Positions 22,859 through 31,272 of a DNA stretch of 64,000 bases are shown here, one piece after another. The notes under the pieces were generated by a model that had not been told where the DNA came from, made no database searches, and saw only the letters and a list, made by a program, of their open reading frames with translations. The stretch comes from Acidovorax sp. 210-6 (lineage in GTDB: Bacteria; Pseudomonadota; Gammaproteobacteria; Burkholderiales; Burkholderiaceae_C), in NCBI RefSeq assembly GCF_010020825.1, contig NZ_JAACJE010000001.1:1984001-2048000 (forward strand). Reading direction: 5' to 3'. A program made the translations under genes and the position numbers. Numbering within the stretch: position 1 is the first letter of the stretch; the number at the start of each line of letters is the position of its first letter.

Positions 22859-23854
22859 TCAGCCAAGATCTGCCATGCACGGAAGAAGCAGCCCCTCGGG
22901 CGTGGTGATGCCGCGCGCAGCCTGCACCGCACGCAGCGTGGCGCGGGCCGTGGCCTCGGCGGCCAGCGCGCACAGCAGCAGCATGCCGGGGTTCCTGCCC
23001 GCCAGGCCCGTGCCCAGGGTGAACAGCGTGTCGCCATCGAGCTGGGTGTGGACCGGGTTGATGCTGCGCGCCAGGCCATCGTGCGCGGCAACGGCCAGAC
23101 GGTGCGCCTGCGCCTTGGTGATGACCGCATCGGTCGCCACCACGCCAATGGTGGTGTTGGTGCCCGCCAGCAGCGACTGTGCCAACTCGCCGCGCAACAG
23201 CGCACGCCGGGTATCGGCCAGGCGCAATCCATCGGCGGTGCGGGCGCCCGCCACAGGTTGCGCGGTGTCGGGGTCGATCACATCGCCCACCGCGTTGCAG
23301 GCAATGAGCGCGCCCACGGTCACACCATCGACCGTGACCGAAGCGCTGCCAATGCCGCCCTTCATGGCCCGCGCCATGCCGAACATCTTGCCCACGCTGG
23401 CCCCCGTGCCCGCACCGACATTGCCCTCGGCCGGGTCGGCGCGCGAGGCGGCGGCGCAAGCGGCGTGGCCAGCCGCCGCATCGGGCCGGATGCGCATGTC
23501 GCCCACCATCAGATCGAACAGCACGGCCGAAGGCACGAGCGGAAGCCGGCCTACGCCAATGTCCAGCCCCACGCCTTGCTCTTCTAGCCAGCGCACGGCG
23601 CCCGTGGCGGCCTCCAGGCCCCAGGCGCTACCGCCCGAGAGCATCACGGCATGCACTTTTTCGACCAGGTTGCAGGGGTCGAGCAGATCGGTTTCACGGG
23701 TTCCAGGCGCTGCGCCGCGCACGTCCACCCCGGCCACGGCACCCTCACGGGCGATCACCACGCTGCAGCCCGTGGGGCGGCGCGTGTCGGTGAAATGTCC
23801 CACCTCGATCCCAGCCACGCGGGTGATGCTGCCAGGATCGGTGGCGCTGCTCAT
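22859..23854 (-). CDS. P1 family peptidase (DmpA-like, MEROPS S58)
   Basis: 331 residues, cytoplasmic. Recognisable blocks are ITRVAGIEVGHFTDTRRPTGCSVV at the N-terminus, HAVMLSGGSAWGLEAATGAV near 70, NVGAGTGASVGKM near 150 and KGGIGSASVTVDG near 168. In DmpA/BapA enzymes self-cleavage before a Ser produces the active N-terminal nucleophile; the Gly-Ser in GIGSAS is the likely candidate here. Members are aminopeptidases acting on D-amino-acid or beta-peptide substrates, or of unknown specificity. Its ATG overlaps the stop of the DUF411 gene by four bases, so the two are translationally coupled. Confidence 0.88.
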   Translation of the reverse strand: MSSATDPGSITRVAGIEVGHFTDTRRPTGCSVVIAREGAVAGVDVRGAAPGTRETDLLDPCNLVEKVHAVMLSGGSAWGLEAATGAVRWLEEQGVGLDIGVGRLPLVPSAVLFDLMVGDMRIRPDAAAGHAACAAASRADPAEGNVGAGTGASVGKMFGMARAMKGGIGSASVTVDGVTVGALIACNAVGDVIDPDTAQPVAGARTADGLRLADTRRALLRGELAQSLLAGTNTTIGVVATDAVITKAQAHRLAVAAHDGLARSINPVHTQLDGDTLFTLGTGLAGRNPGMLLLCALAAEATARATLRAVQAARGITTPEGLLLPCMADLG

Positions 23855-24378
23855 GCCTTGGCGCCCTGGTGGTAGCTGCTGAACACGCGCGTGCTGCCGT
23901 CGCGTGCCACCAGCAGCACATCGTAGGGGTCGCGCCGGTTGCCGTACACCGGGCCGTCCATGCCGGGTGATCCCACCGGCATGCCCGGCACCGCCAGGCC
24001 CAGTGCGTTGGGCTTTTGCTGCAACAGGCGGCGCACGTCTGTGGCGGGGACATGGCCCTCGATCACATAACCGCCGACCAGGGCAGTGTGGCAGGAGCCC
24101 AGCTTTTGTGGCAAGCCCAGGCGCGCGCGGGCGCCGGTGTTGCCGATGTCGTGCACCTTGAACTGGAAGCCGGCGGCTTCCATGTGGGTCACCCAGTCAT
24201 GGCAGCAGCCGCAGCTGGGGTCCTTCCAAAGTTCCACAGGCGTGCCTTGGGGGGCGGCGGCCTGGCTCCAGCGGGGCAAAGTGATGGCCGCCACACCCGC
24301 CCCCAACAGGGGCAGGGCGGTGGTCAGCCACTGGCGGCGGGGCTGGGAGCGCAGGGAAGGGCGAGGTTGGGATGGCAT
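23851..24378 (-). CDS. DUF411 protein, exported, probable metal-binding
   Basis: 175 residues. The N-terminus has a twin-Arg-like start (SQPRRQWLTTALPLLGAGVAA) with a hydrophobic core and an AWS-type cleavage region (WSQAAAP), so export is likely, perhaps by Tat. The mature part holds the DUF411 signature ELWKDPSCGCCHDWVTHM (CxCC motif), LGSCHTALVGGYVIEGHVPA and IPGMPVGSPGM-like text. DUF411 proteins are often found in copper or other metal resistance loci, and the Cys triplet plausibly binds metal. Here it heads an operon with the P1 peptidase and the TAXI protein, an unusual context. The start at 24378 was chosen because the signal peptide begins there. Confidence 0.85.
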   Translation of the reverse strand: MPSQPRPSLRSQPRRQWLTTALPLLGAGVAAITLPRWSQAAAPQGTPVELWKDPSCGCCHDWVTHMEAAGFQFKVHDIGNTGARARLGLPQKLGSCHTALVGGYVIEGHVPATDVRRLLQQKPNALGLAVPGMPVGSPGMDGPVYGNRRDPYDVLLVARDGSTRVFSSYHQGAKA

Positions 24379-24492
24379 GGCGATCCTTGGGGCGTTCAAT
24401 GGAGAGGAAATCCGAAATGGCGCGCTACAGACATTGTGCGGCATCTCCCTCGATCGGAGCCGCTGCGGCGCGCAAAGGTTCCGTCCGGTGGC

Positions 24493-25110
24493 TCAAGTGC
24501 CGGTGTAGCGCCCAGGCCGGTGGTTCAAGGCCAGCACCAGGTTGAGCGCCACGGCGCCCACCACCGACCAGGCCACGCGCAGGGGCTCTACCGTCCACAG
24601 GGCCAGCAGCACAATGCAGCAGTCCACCGCCATTTGTACCTTGCCTGCACGCCAACCGTAGCGGTCTTGCACGTACAGCGCAGCGATGCCCACCCCGCCC
24701 AGGCTGCAACGGTGGCGAAACAGCGCCAGAAAGCCGGTGCCGGTGATCAATCCCCCGGCAATGGCGGCGTACAGCGGTTCGATGCGTGCCATCTGCAGCC
24801 ACTGGTGCTGCCACTCGGTCATCAGCGACAGCAGCAGCACCGCCACAAAGGTCTTGAGCGTGAATTCGCGCCCCAGCTTGCGCAGCGCGAGCCAGTAGAA
24901 CGGCAGGTTGAGCACGAAGAAGATCTTGCCGAAGCCCACGCCAGTGGCGTAGTGCAACAAAAAGGCCAGGCCCGCCGTGCCGCCGGTCAGCAAGCCTGCA
25001 CTGGTGAAGAACGCCACGCCCACGGAAATCATCAGCACGCCGGTAAAGATGGCTACCACGTCTTCGGTGGCGCTGTGGGGCTCGGCGGCGGGAGGGGTGG
25101 GCGCGGTCAT
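24493..25110 (-). CDS. YitT family membrane protein
   Basis: 205 residues with five to six membrane helices. The family pattern is seen in GVLMISVGVAFFTSAGLLTGG (first helix, about residues 24-44), GTAGLAFLLHYATG, KIFFVLNLPFYWLA and GGLITGTGFLALFRHRCSLGGVGIAALY. YitT-type (DUF161) proteins are integral membrane proteins of unknown transport function. It stands alone, 76 bases downstream of the CDF-like exporter on the same strand. Confidence 0.87.
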   Translation of the reverse strand: MTAPTPPAAEPHSATEDVVAIFTGVLMISVGVAFFTSAGLLTGGTAGLAFLLHYATGVGFGKIFFVLNLPFYWLALRKLGREFTLKTFVAVLLLSLMTEWQHQWLQMARIEPLYAAIAGGLITGTGFLALFRHRCSLGGVGIAALYVQDRYGWRAGKVQMAVDCCIVLLALWTVEPLRVAWSVVGAVALNLVLALNHRPGRYTGT

Positions 25111-25186
25111 TGGCGGCGTGCAATAGAAAAGCGGGGGGAGAGGAATTGGAACACGGTTGCACTACCGCCCCACCGATGTCGGCAGC

Positions 25187-25807
25187 CTACCCCGCGTGCA
25201 ATTCCCCCAGCGCCTGCCGGATCACGCTGATGCCGCCACTGATGGCCAGGCTCGCCATGATGGCTGCCACCGCCAGGTCGGGCCAGGCGGCGCCGGTGCC
25301 AAACACACCCAGCGCGGCCGCCAGCACGGCCAGGTTGCCCAGGGCGTCGTTGCGCGTACACAGCCAGACGCTGCGCATGTTGGCGTCACCCTCGCGCCAG
25401 GCGTACAGCAGCACGGCCACGCCCAGGTTGGCCGCCAGGGCCAGCAGGCCGATGGCACCCATGGTGATGGGCTCGGGCGGCACGCCCTGCAGCGCACCCC
25501 AGGTCACGCGCGCAATCACGAACACGCCAAAGGCCAGCATGCTCGCGCCCTTGAGCAATGCTGCGCGCGCGCGCCAGGCGGTGGCCATGGCCAGTACCCA
25601 CAGCGACACGCCGTAGTTGGCCGCATCGCCCGCAAAGTCGATGGCGTCAGCCAACAGCGCCGCCGAGCCCGACTGCACGCCAGCCCCCAGCTCCACAACA
25701 AACATAGCAGCGTTGACGAGCAGCGCAATCCACAGAATCCGGCGGTAGCGCGGATCGGCGCTGGGGGGTGGGCTGCTGCAGCAGCCGCCATGGCAATGGG
25801 CGGACAT
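25187..25807 (-). CDS. Cation efflux family (CDF-like) heavy-metal transporter
   Basis: 206 residues, six membrane helices without the C-terminal cytoplasmic domain of long CDF proteins. The N-terminus is metal-ligand rich (MSAHCHGGCCSSP). The signature NAAMFVVELGAGVQSGSAALLADAIDFAGDAANY holds the paired acidic/His-type positions of helix II (LLADAIDFAGD), and helix V has TRNDALGNLAVLAAA (an N-D in place of the usual H-D). This fits small Zn/Cd/Co exporters regulated by CadR/PbrR-type proteins. It is divergent from such a MerR gene, with a strong MerR-type promoter in between. The ATG at 25807 has GGAGA eight bases upstream. Confidence 0.88.
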   Translation of the reverse strand: MSAHCHGGCCSSPPPSADPRYRRILWIALLVNAAMFVVELGAGVQSGSAALLADAIDFAGDAANYGVSLWVLAMATAWRARAALLKGASMLAFGVFVIARVTWGALQGVPPEPITMGAIGLLALAANLGVAVLLYAWREGDANMRSVWLCTRNDALGNLAVLAAALGVFGTGAAWPDLAVAAIMASLAISGGISVIRQALGELHAG

Positions 25808-25840
25808 AGGGGTTTCTCCAGAACAAGCGATCGATGGCAT

Positions 25841-25874
25841 GATTGGAAACCCTCAAGCCACTTCAAGGTCAAGC
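25841..25874 (-). promoter_or_regulatory. MerR-type (CadR-like) operator-promoter of the CDF exporter
   Basis: On the minus strand, TTGACC (25872-25867) and TCCAAT (25847-25842) are separated by 19 bp, the over-long spacer typical of MerR-activated promoters. The spacer holds the imperfect dyad ACCCTCAAG / CTTCAAGGT. The cadR start codon follows at 25875 on the plus strand, so the regulator could also control its own expression. A nearly identical site stands before the transposon-borne cadA at 43663-43693. Confidence 0.85.
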
Positions 25875-26339
25875 ATGTCTGCGCCAACCCCCCACCATCG
25901 TATCGGCGACGCAGCCCGCCGCTCGGGCGTGACGGCGGCCAACATCCGCTACTACGAGAAGGAAGGCCTGCTGCCCGCCGGTGTGCGCGCCGACAACAGC
26001 TACCGGCTCTACAGCGATGCCGATGTGCACCGTCTGCGCTTCATCCGCCTGTGCCGGGCCATGGACATGTCGCTGGACGAAGTGCGCTCGCTGCTGTCGC
26101 TGGACCTGCGCTCCAAGGCCGACTGCGATGCCGCCTGCACCACCATCGACGCCCACCTACAGCATGTGCGCGAACGCCTGCAGGAGCTGCAGGCGCTGGA
26201 GCGCAGTCTGCTGGATCTGCGCAACGGCTGCGACGGCACAGGCGCGCACTGCCGCATCATCGAAGCGCTGCATGCCCAGGCAGATGCCCAACCCGGTGGC
26301 GAGTCTCCACGGCCTGGTGGCCCCTTGCGGCATGTTTGA
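25875..26339 (+). CDS. cadR: Cd(II)/Pb(II)/Zn(II)-responsive MerR-family regulator (CadR/PbrR type)
   Basis: 154 residues. The N-terminal winged helix-turn-helix (about 8-75) reads RIGDAARRSGVTAANIRYYE and KEGLLPAG, standard for MerR proteins. A dimerisation coiled coil follows, and the metal-binding Cys set is Cys84 (KADC), Cys119 and Cys126 (NGCDGTGAHC), with an extra Cys88. This spacing fits CadR/PbrR/ZntR-type sensors rather than MerR (Hg) or CueR (Cu). I chose the ATG at 25875. It is divergent from the CDF exporter, which it should activate on metal binding. The same operator occurs upstream of cadA inside the transposon. Confidence 0.9.
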   Translation: MSAPTPHHRIGDAARRSGVTAANIRYYEKEGLLPAGVRADNSYRLYSDADVHRLRFIRLCRAMDMSLDEVRSLLSLDLRSKADCDAACTTIDAHLQHVRERLQELQALERSLLDLRNGCDGTGAHCRIIEALHAQADAQPGGESPRPGGPLRHV

Positions 26340-26398
26340 TTTGCTACTATATTGATAGCTGATTGCGCTTGTTGAATAAGCGCTAGAGCCATATTTCA
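26340..26398. repeat. Dispersed intergenic repeat, copy 3
   Basis: The core ATTGATAGCTGATTGCGCTT is followed by GTTGAATAAGCGCTAGAGCC; GCGCTT and AAGCGC pair over a seven-base loop. It lies between cadR and the permease gene. Confidence 0.6.
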
Positions 26399-26432
26399 TT
26401 CAGATATTCTGTCGCCCGCTATCATCCTCCCC

Positions 26433-27233
26433 ATGCTGCACCGCCTTGCACCGCCAGCCCTGCATGCCCGCCTGTGGATGGCTCTGCAGCGCCGTGTGCT
26501 GGCCTGGGGGCGCATGGTGTATTTGGGAGCGGTGGTGCTGGTGCTGGCACTGTCGCCATCGACCTACGCCCACCCAGCACGGCGCAGCCTGATGCAGCGC
26601 ATCTATCTGGAAACAGCCCCCATCCTGCCGGGCTTTACGGTGCTGGCCGCGCTGCTGAGCCTGGTGCTCACACGCATTGTGGTGGTCACGGCGCTGAGCT
26701 ATGGGCTCACCGCCTATGCGCTGGAGATGGTCATCCGCGTGCTGGTGCTGGAGCTCATCCCGCTGACGGCGGCGCTGTTTGTTGCCTTGCGCTGCACCAT
26801 TCCAAGCGGCGCGGCGCTGGCCCAATTGCGCCATGCGGGCCATCTGGACGCTCTGCGCCGCGCCGGTGCCGACCCGGTGCGCGCCGAACTGTTGCCGCGC
26901 GTGGCTGCTGGGGTGTTTGCCTGCATCACGCTGGCGGCACTGTCCTGCGTGGTGGCCCTGGTCATGGCCTACCTGGGGGTGTACGGTTTCAATCTGGCGG
27001 GCTTGCCCAGCTATACACGCATGTTCGGCCAGGTGTTTTCGCCTGCGGTGACACTGGTTTTTGGCATCAAGACGCTGCTGTCCAGCCTGGCCGTGGCGGT
27101 GATCCCTCTGGCCTCTGCCCTGTACGATGAAGGCGAAGCCCTGTCGCAGCAAAGCGAGTTGGGCGGCCTGGCGCGCATGTTTGCGGTGCTGCTGCTGATC
27201 GAAGTGGCCTCGCTCGTGGGCAACTACTACTGA
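26433..27233 (+). CDS. MlaE-type ABC transporter permease
   Basis: 266 residues, about five membrane helices. It matches the MlaE/YrbE permease family loosely: an amphipathic N-terminus, the conserved block RRAGADPVRAELLPRVAAGVFAC at about residues 147-169 (compare the usual 'DPi..LV.PRv.A'), and C-terminal VFGIKTLLSSLAVAVIPLASA. It would form the membrane channel of an MCE-type lipid transport system moving lipids between inner and outer membrane. MlaD- and lipoprotein-type genes follow in the same direction, but no ATPase gene (MlaF) is adjacent. Its stop lies within the first unit of a 29-bp tandem duplication. Confidence 0.82.
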   Translation: MLHRLAPPALHARLWMALQRRVLAWGRMVYLGAVVLVLALSPSTYAHPARRSLMQRIYLETAPILPGFTVLAALLSLVLTRIVVVTALSYGLTAYALEMVIRVLVLELIPLTAALFVALRCTIPSGAALAQLRHAGHLDALRRAGADPVRAELLPRVAAGVFACITLAALSCVVALVMAYLGVYGFNLAGLPSYTRMFGQVFSPAVTLVFGIKTLLSSLAVAVIPLASALYDEGEALSQQSELGGLARMFAVLLLIEVASLVGNYY

Positions 27234-27286
27234 GAAGGTATGAACGCCACCCCACCGACTGAGAAGGTATGAACGCCACCCCACCG
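27229..27286 (+). repeat. Perfect 29-bp tandem duplication over the mlaE-mlaD junction
   Basis: The 29-bp unit at 27229-27257 is repeated exactly at 27258-27286. Each copy contains TGAGAAGGTATGAACG, that is, a stop, a ribosome-binding site and an ATG. The ATG of the first copy (27240) opens an 11-codon frame (MNATPPTEKV, then TGA) whose stop overlaps the real mlaD ATG at 27269. Confidence 0.97.
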
Positions 27287-28249
27287 TCCCCACCCCCGCC
27301 TGCGCCCGAAGCGCTGCGCCCGGTCGCACACCTCGAACTCAAGGCCGCCGCGCTGCTGCTGTTCACGCTGGCACTCATCGTCGGCTCGGTGATGTACCTG
27401 CTGTATGCGCGCGGCGCCTTTGAGCCCACCCAGACCCTGGTGCTGGTTGCCGACGACTCCGAGGGCGTGGTGGTGGGCATGGACATGACGTTTTCTGGCT
27501 TTCCCATCGGCCGGGTGCGCCGCATTGAATTGGCCGACGAAGGCAATGCACGCATCGTTATCGATGTGGCGCGCAAGGACGCGCACTGGCTGCGTGTCTC
27601 CAGCGTGTTCACCCTGGTGCGCGGCATGGTGGGGGGCACGGCCATTCGCGCGTATTCGGGCCTGCTCAACGACGACCCACTGCCCGATGGGGCCGTGCGC
27701 CCGGTGCTGCGCGGCGATGCCACGTCGGAGATCCCGCAGCTCATGGCCAGTGCACGTGAACTGCTGGGCAACCTCAATGCGCTGACCGCACAGGACGCCG
27801 CCCTGGCCAGCAGCCTGGCCCAGGTGCGCACGCTGACCGAGCGGCTCAATGCCCCTGGCGGCGCATTGCAGGTGCTCATGGGCAATGCGCAGGATGCAGG
27901 CAAGGTGCTGGCGGCGCTCGACCGCACCAACGCCTTGCTCACCCGCATCGACGGCCTGGCCGCCAAGACCGACACCCAGCTGTACGGTCCTGGGGGCCTG
28001 ATGCCCCAGGTGCAGGCCAGCGTCGCGCAGCTGGGTGGCTTGCTGGCCGACACCCGCGCCACGCTGAAGAAGGTGGACGCCGTGCTGGCCGAGGCCCAGG
28101 CCGTCGGCGCCAATGTGCGCGAGGGCACGGCCGATCTGGGGGCGCTGCGTGCCGAGGTGGAGTCCAACCTGCGCAAGATCGACCAACTGGTGGGCGACAT
28201 CCAGCGCAAATGGCCGTTTGCCCGCGATACGGAAATCACGCTGCCATGA
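27269..28249 (+). CDS. MCE/MlaD-family substrate-binding protein
   Basis: 326 residues. A proline-rich N-terminus, one membrane helix (about 32-50, LLLFTLALIVGSVMYLLYA), then the MCE domain: DDSEGVVVGMDMTFSGFPIGRVRRIEL (about 65-91) with the typical G-F-P/IGRV pattern. A long helical region with heptad-like Leu/Ala spacing follows from about residue 150, as in MCE proteins that form tunnels or needles in the periplasm. It is expected to bind lipids for a Mla-type system with the upstream permease. The start is the ATG in the second copy of the 29-bp duplication; the first-copy ATG is followed by a stop after ten codons. Its end overlaps the next gene by four bases. Confidence 0.88.
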   Translation: MNATPPSPPPPAPEALRPVAHLELKAAALLLFTLALIVGSVMYLLYARGAFEPTQTLVLVADDSEGVVVGMDMTFSGFPIGRVRRIELADEGNARIVIDVARKDAHWLRVSSVFTLVRGMVGGTAIRAYSGLLNDDPLPDGAVRPVLRGDATSEIPQLMASARELLGNLNALTAQDAALASSLAQVRTLTERLNAPGGALQVLMGNAQDAGKVLAALDRTNALLTRIDGLAAKTDTQLYGPGGLMPQVQASVAQLGGLLADTRATLKKVDAVLAEAQAVGANVREGTADLGALRAEVESNLRKIDQLVGDIQRKWPFARDTEITLP

Positions 28250-28938
28250 CTGCGAACGCCATCCCCTGGACGAGGCGCACAGCCGCCGCTGCCACCCTGT
28301 GTCTGCTGCTGGCAGCATGCTCCAGCCAGCCCCCAGCACCCGCGTGGCAAATGGATTCGCATGGCGCATCGCAGCGTGCGCTGGAGGCCTACCTCAGCGG
28401 GAACCAACGGGTGGCGACACTGGAATGGCAGCACGCCCGCCAAGCCATTGCCCGCACTGGCCAACCCTCACGCATGGCACGGTTGGAGCTGCTGCAATGT
28501 GCCGCACAAACTGCCAGCGCCATGCCCTGGGACTGCCCTCGCTTCGAGGCCCTGCGCACCGATGCTGCCGGGCCAGAGCTGGCCTACGCCGCCTATCTGG
28601 CTGGCCAGACGCTGGACCCCATGCAGGCCGCGTTGTTGCCACCCGCACAGCAGGCCCTGGCCCTTGCCACCACGGACGCTGCGGCCGCTGCCCACGTCCT
28701 GCAGCTTTCTGACCCGCTGGCGCGCCTGGTGGCGGCCGGGGTGTTGCTGCGCCGGTCCCAGGCATCGCCAGCGGTGGTGCAGGCAGCCGTGGACACCGCG
28801 TCGCAGCAGGGCTGGCGCAGGCCCTTGCTGGCCTGGCTGGGGGTGCAGCGGCAGTGGGCAGAGCAGGGCGGTCAACCCGATGTCACCGCCCGCATTCGGC
28901 GCCGCATGGATTTGGTGGAGCAGGGCGCTGCGCCCTGA
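28246..28938 (+). CDS. Lipoprotein of the MCE cluster, unknown function
   Basis: 230 residues. The N-terminus carries a lipoprotein signal with lipobox LLLAAC (Cys near residue 25). The mature part is helical and rich in Ala, Gln and Leu, with repeated small helices, suggestive of a TPR-like solenoid, but no clear family signature is present. It may be an outer-membrane partner of the MCE protein, comparable in position to the ABC-type auxiliary lipoproteins (PqiC or DUF330-like) of other MCE operons. The start at 28246 overlaps the MlaD stop (ATGA). The function is inferred only from its position. Confidence 0.7.
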   Translation: MTANAIPWTRRTAAAATLCLLLAACSSQPPAPAWQMDSHGASQRALEAYLSGNQRVATLEWQHARQAIARTGQPSRMARLELLQCAAQTASAMPWDCPRFEALRTDAAGPELAYAAYLAGQTLDPMQAALLPPAQQALALATTDAAAAAHVLQLSDPLARLVAAGVLLRRSQASPAVVQAAVDTASQQGWRRPLLAWLGVQRQWAEQGGQPDVTARIRRRMDLVEQGAAP

Positions 28939-28970
28939 AGACGGCCCTCCACACCACGCCCACACTTGCC

Positions 28971-30158
28971 ATGGTCAGCCCTGAGCCAGCGAACGGCGCC
29001 CGCGCATCGACAGGGGCTTTTGCGCGGGCAGGGTGGTTGCGTCTGCGCTTTGCCGATGCGGCGCTGGAAGCCGACTTTCGCCGCTACCACCTGGCAGAGT
29101 TTCTGCCCCGCATGCGAAAGTCGCTGCCGGTGGCTCTGGCGCTGTTCCTGGCCTTCGCAATGCTGGATGCCTTGAGCCTGCCGCCGTTGGTGCGCGACGG
29201 CGTGCTTGGCTTGCGGCTGGGCGGCATCGTGCCGGTGCTCGCGCTGACCTGGGTTGCCTTGTACGTGCGCAGCCTGCGTGAATGGCTGCAATGGCTGGTC
29301 AGTGCTTCGGCGCTGGCGAGCGGACTGGGGATCGTGGGCATCATCTGGGTCGCTCGGGTGCACGCCTTCGGCTTGCCTTATGAAGGCATCATCCTGGCCA
29401 CCTTCTTTTCCTATTTTTTGACCGGGCTGCGCTTTGTGGCTGCCTCCCTCTGCGGGTGGCTGGTGTTCCTGGCCTATGTGGCCATGGAGCTTCACGTCGG
29501 CCTGAATGGCGACACACTGTTGTACAACGCGTTTTTTCTGGCCACTGCCAACCTGATTGGATGCTTTGGAAACCATTTTCTGGAGCAAGCAGTACGTCAG
29601 AATTTTTGCTCCATGGTGCAAATGCACAAGCTCGCCGAGCGTGATTTCGTCACCGGACTGCTCAACCGCCGCGCCTTCAGTACCAGGGCAACAGGCATAT
29701 GGCGCGAGGCCCTGCGGGATGGGCGCAGCATCGGCATCGCCATGGTGGATGTGGACCACTTCAAGCACTACAACGACCATTACGGCCATGCGGCCGGTGA
29801 CGTGGCCTTGCAGTCGGTGGCCCATGTGATTGCCGAGCATGCCCGCAGACCGCTGGACGCTTGCGCCCGCTATGGCGGCGAGGAGTTTGTGGTGCTGTGG
29901 TACGACGTGGACGCCGACCATGCCATGGCCCTGGCCCAGCGCATGTGCCAAGCCGTGCAGGCGCTGGGTTTGCCGCATGTGGCCTCGCCCACCGCAGGGG
30001 TCGTGAGCATCAGCGTGGGTCTGGTATGCACTGCGGTGCACAACGCAGCCCAGTGGGACGCGGCCCTGCGCGCTGCGGACCAGGCCTTGTACCAGGCCAA
30101 ACAGCAAGGGCGCAACCGCGTTTGCGCGGCCGACCCCCGCACCGCGGCGGGCGGATGA
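28971..30158 (+). CDS. Membrane-bound diguanylate cyclase (GGDEF)
   Basis: 395 residues. Five to six membrane helices occupy about residues 50-215, followed by a GGDEF domain: DFVTGLLNRRAFSTRA, MVDVDHFKHYNDHYGHAAGD (metal-binding Asp), and RYGGEEF, with RPLD at the I-site distance. This predicts an active, product-inhibited enzyme. The sensor part resembles MASE-type membrane modules without extracellular loops of note. The start at 28971 (MVSPEPANG) is chosen for the hydrophilic N-terminus; upstream sequence is the end of the lipoprotein gene. It is transcribed in the same direction as the MCE cluster, 32 bases after it. Confidence 0.9.
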   Translation: MVSPEPANGARASTGAFARAGWLRLRFADAALEADFRRYHLAEFLPRMRKSLPVALALFLAFAMLDALSLPPLVRDGVLGLRLGGIVPVLALTWVALYVRSLREWLQWLVSASALASGLGIVGIIWVARVHAFGLPYEGIILATFFSYFLTGLRFVAASLCGWLVFLAYVAMELHVGLNGDTLLYNAFFLATANLIGCFGNHFLEQAVRQNFCSMVQMHKLAERDFVTGLLNRRAFSTRATGIWREALRDGRSIGIAMVDVDHFKHYNDHYGHAAGDVALQSVAHVIAEHARRPLDACARYGGEEFVVLWYDVDADHAMALAQRMCQAVQALGLPHVASPTAGVVSISVGLVCTAVHNAAQWDAALRAADQALYQAKQQGRNRVCAADPRTAAGG

Positions 30159-30345
30159 CCGCCAGCCCTGGCTGTGGGCTGCGTCGGACAGCAGGGTTAA
30201 TGCCAATGCGCAAGCGCTCGCAATATCTGGATACTTTTTCGCGCACGACCGTTCGTTTTTGACCTGCATCACCATCCCCAGGGCGCGGTTGTGCATCCCA
30301 GTGGCAGGGATGGCAGACCAATCACCACGACGAGAGGGAATCCTG

Positions 30346-31257
30346 ATGCGTACTTTGGGCCTGAACATTTCTCGAATCCGTCCGCGCCGCTGGGCGATGG
30401 GCGCTGTGGCACTGCTGGGGGCGCTGGCCACAGGGGTATATGCCACCAACTATTCGCTCTGGATCAATGGCCGCACCGGAGGCGGCCAGCCGGGCAACCA
30501 TGCCGACTTCACGTACTGGGGCCCTGCCAGCACCGAGGCGGGAGTCAACAAAAAGTCGGTCAACTGGGACGGCTACAACCGCATTGCCGACCAGAACTAC
30601 CGCATCCGCGACGCCCTGGACTGCTACTGCACCGGGCAGAACTGGTGCTACATCGCCGCGCACAGTGCAGGCAACCTGCAGATCGGCTATGCGCTGTCGC
30701 TCTACGGGGGATCGGCCCGTTACAAGAAGAACGCCACGCCCAATGCCTCGGGCGTGTGCGGCAACACCGATGGCAGCACCCAAACGGGCTGGAACATCAA
30801 GTGGGTCAACGTGGCTGCCGGGGCCGCCGGGGGCAGCGAGCTGGCCAACGTAGGCAGTTGGGCGGTGTCGGACCCGCTCACGTCCGACCTCAAGACGGCC
30901 ACCGCACGCGCCATGTACGACCACAACCAGACCCGCGCCAAGTGGTTCTACATGTATGCGGGCGCCAAGGGCACGCTCTACTCGGGCATCCTGCCGGGAC
31001 AGGACGATGAGGCCGTGGCCTACCACTCGGCCGGCGGTGTGTCGGGCAGCGGTGGCGCTGGCTTCTGCAACCCCTCGGACTGGTTTTGCAACGATCTGAC
31101 CCTGGGCACAGCGGCGAACGAGGGTGGGCGCGCGAAATGGGCTTACCACAGCGTCCAGTTCCGGGACGACAGCGAGTCCCTCGACCACTACACCCGGGGC
31201 AACTGGGGCGGGGTGGTCTCCAAGGTGCGCGCCGACATGGCCGCCAACGCCCGCTGA
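30346..31257 (+). CDS. Secreted protein with alpha/beta-hydrolase-like serine motif
   Basis: 303 residues. A signal peptide (ISRIRPRRWAMGAVALLGAL, cleavage around ATGVYA) points to export. The mature protein contains WCYIAAHSAGNLQIGYALS near residue 110, a nucleophile-elbow-like AHSAGN, with candidate acid and base in LPGQDDEAVAYH and ESLDHYTRGNW, in the order expected of a Ser-Asp-His triad. It has six Cys, some probably in disulfides. I do not recognise a named family; a lipase- or esterase-type activity is possible. The ATG at 30346 has GAGGGA about seven bases upstream. The next gene encodes a membrane-anchored partner 15 bases downstream. Confidence 0.7.
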   Translation: MRTLGLNISRIRPRRWAMGAVALLGALATGVYATNYSLWINGRTGGGQPGNHADFTYWGPASTEAGVNKKSVNWDGYNRIADQNYRIRDALDCYCTGQNWCYIAAHSAGNLQIGYALSLYGGSARYKKNATPNASGVCGNTDGSTQTGWNIKWVNVAAGAAGGSELANVGSWAVSDPLTSDLKTATARAMYDHNQTRAKWFYMYAGAKGTLYSGILPGQDDEAVAYHSAGGVSGSGGAGFCNPSDWFCNDLTLGTAANEGGRAKWAYHSVQFRDDSESLDHYTRGNWGGVVSKVRADMAANAR

Positions 31258-31272
31258 CCCTGCGGACACCCG

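Noticed and set aside
22008-23882. A 624-codon plus-strand frame over the TAXI and P1 peptidase genes
   Set aside because: Both minus-strand genes have strong family signatures; this frame does not.
27240-27272. Starting mlaD at the first ATG of the duplicated unit
   Set aside because: It reaches a stop after ten codons; the second-copy ATG opens the full gene.
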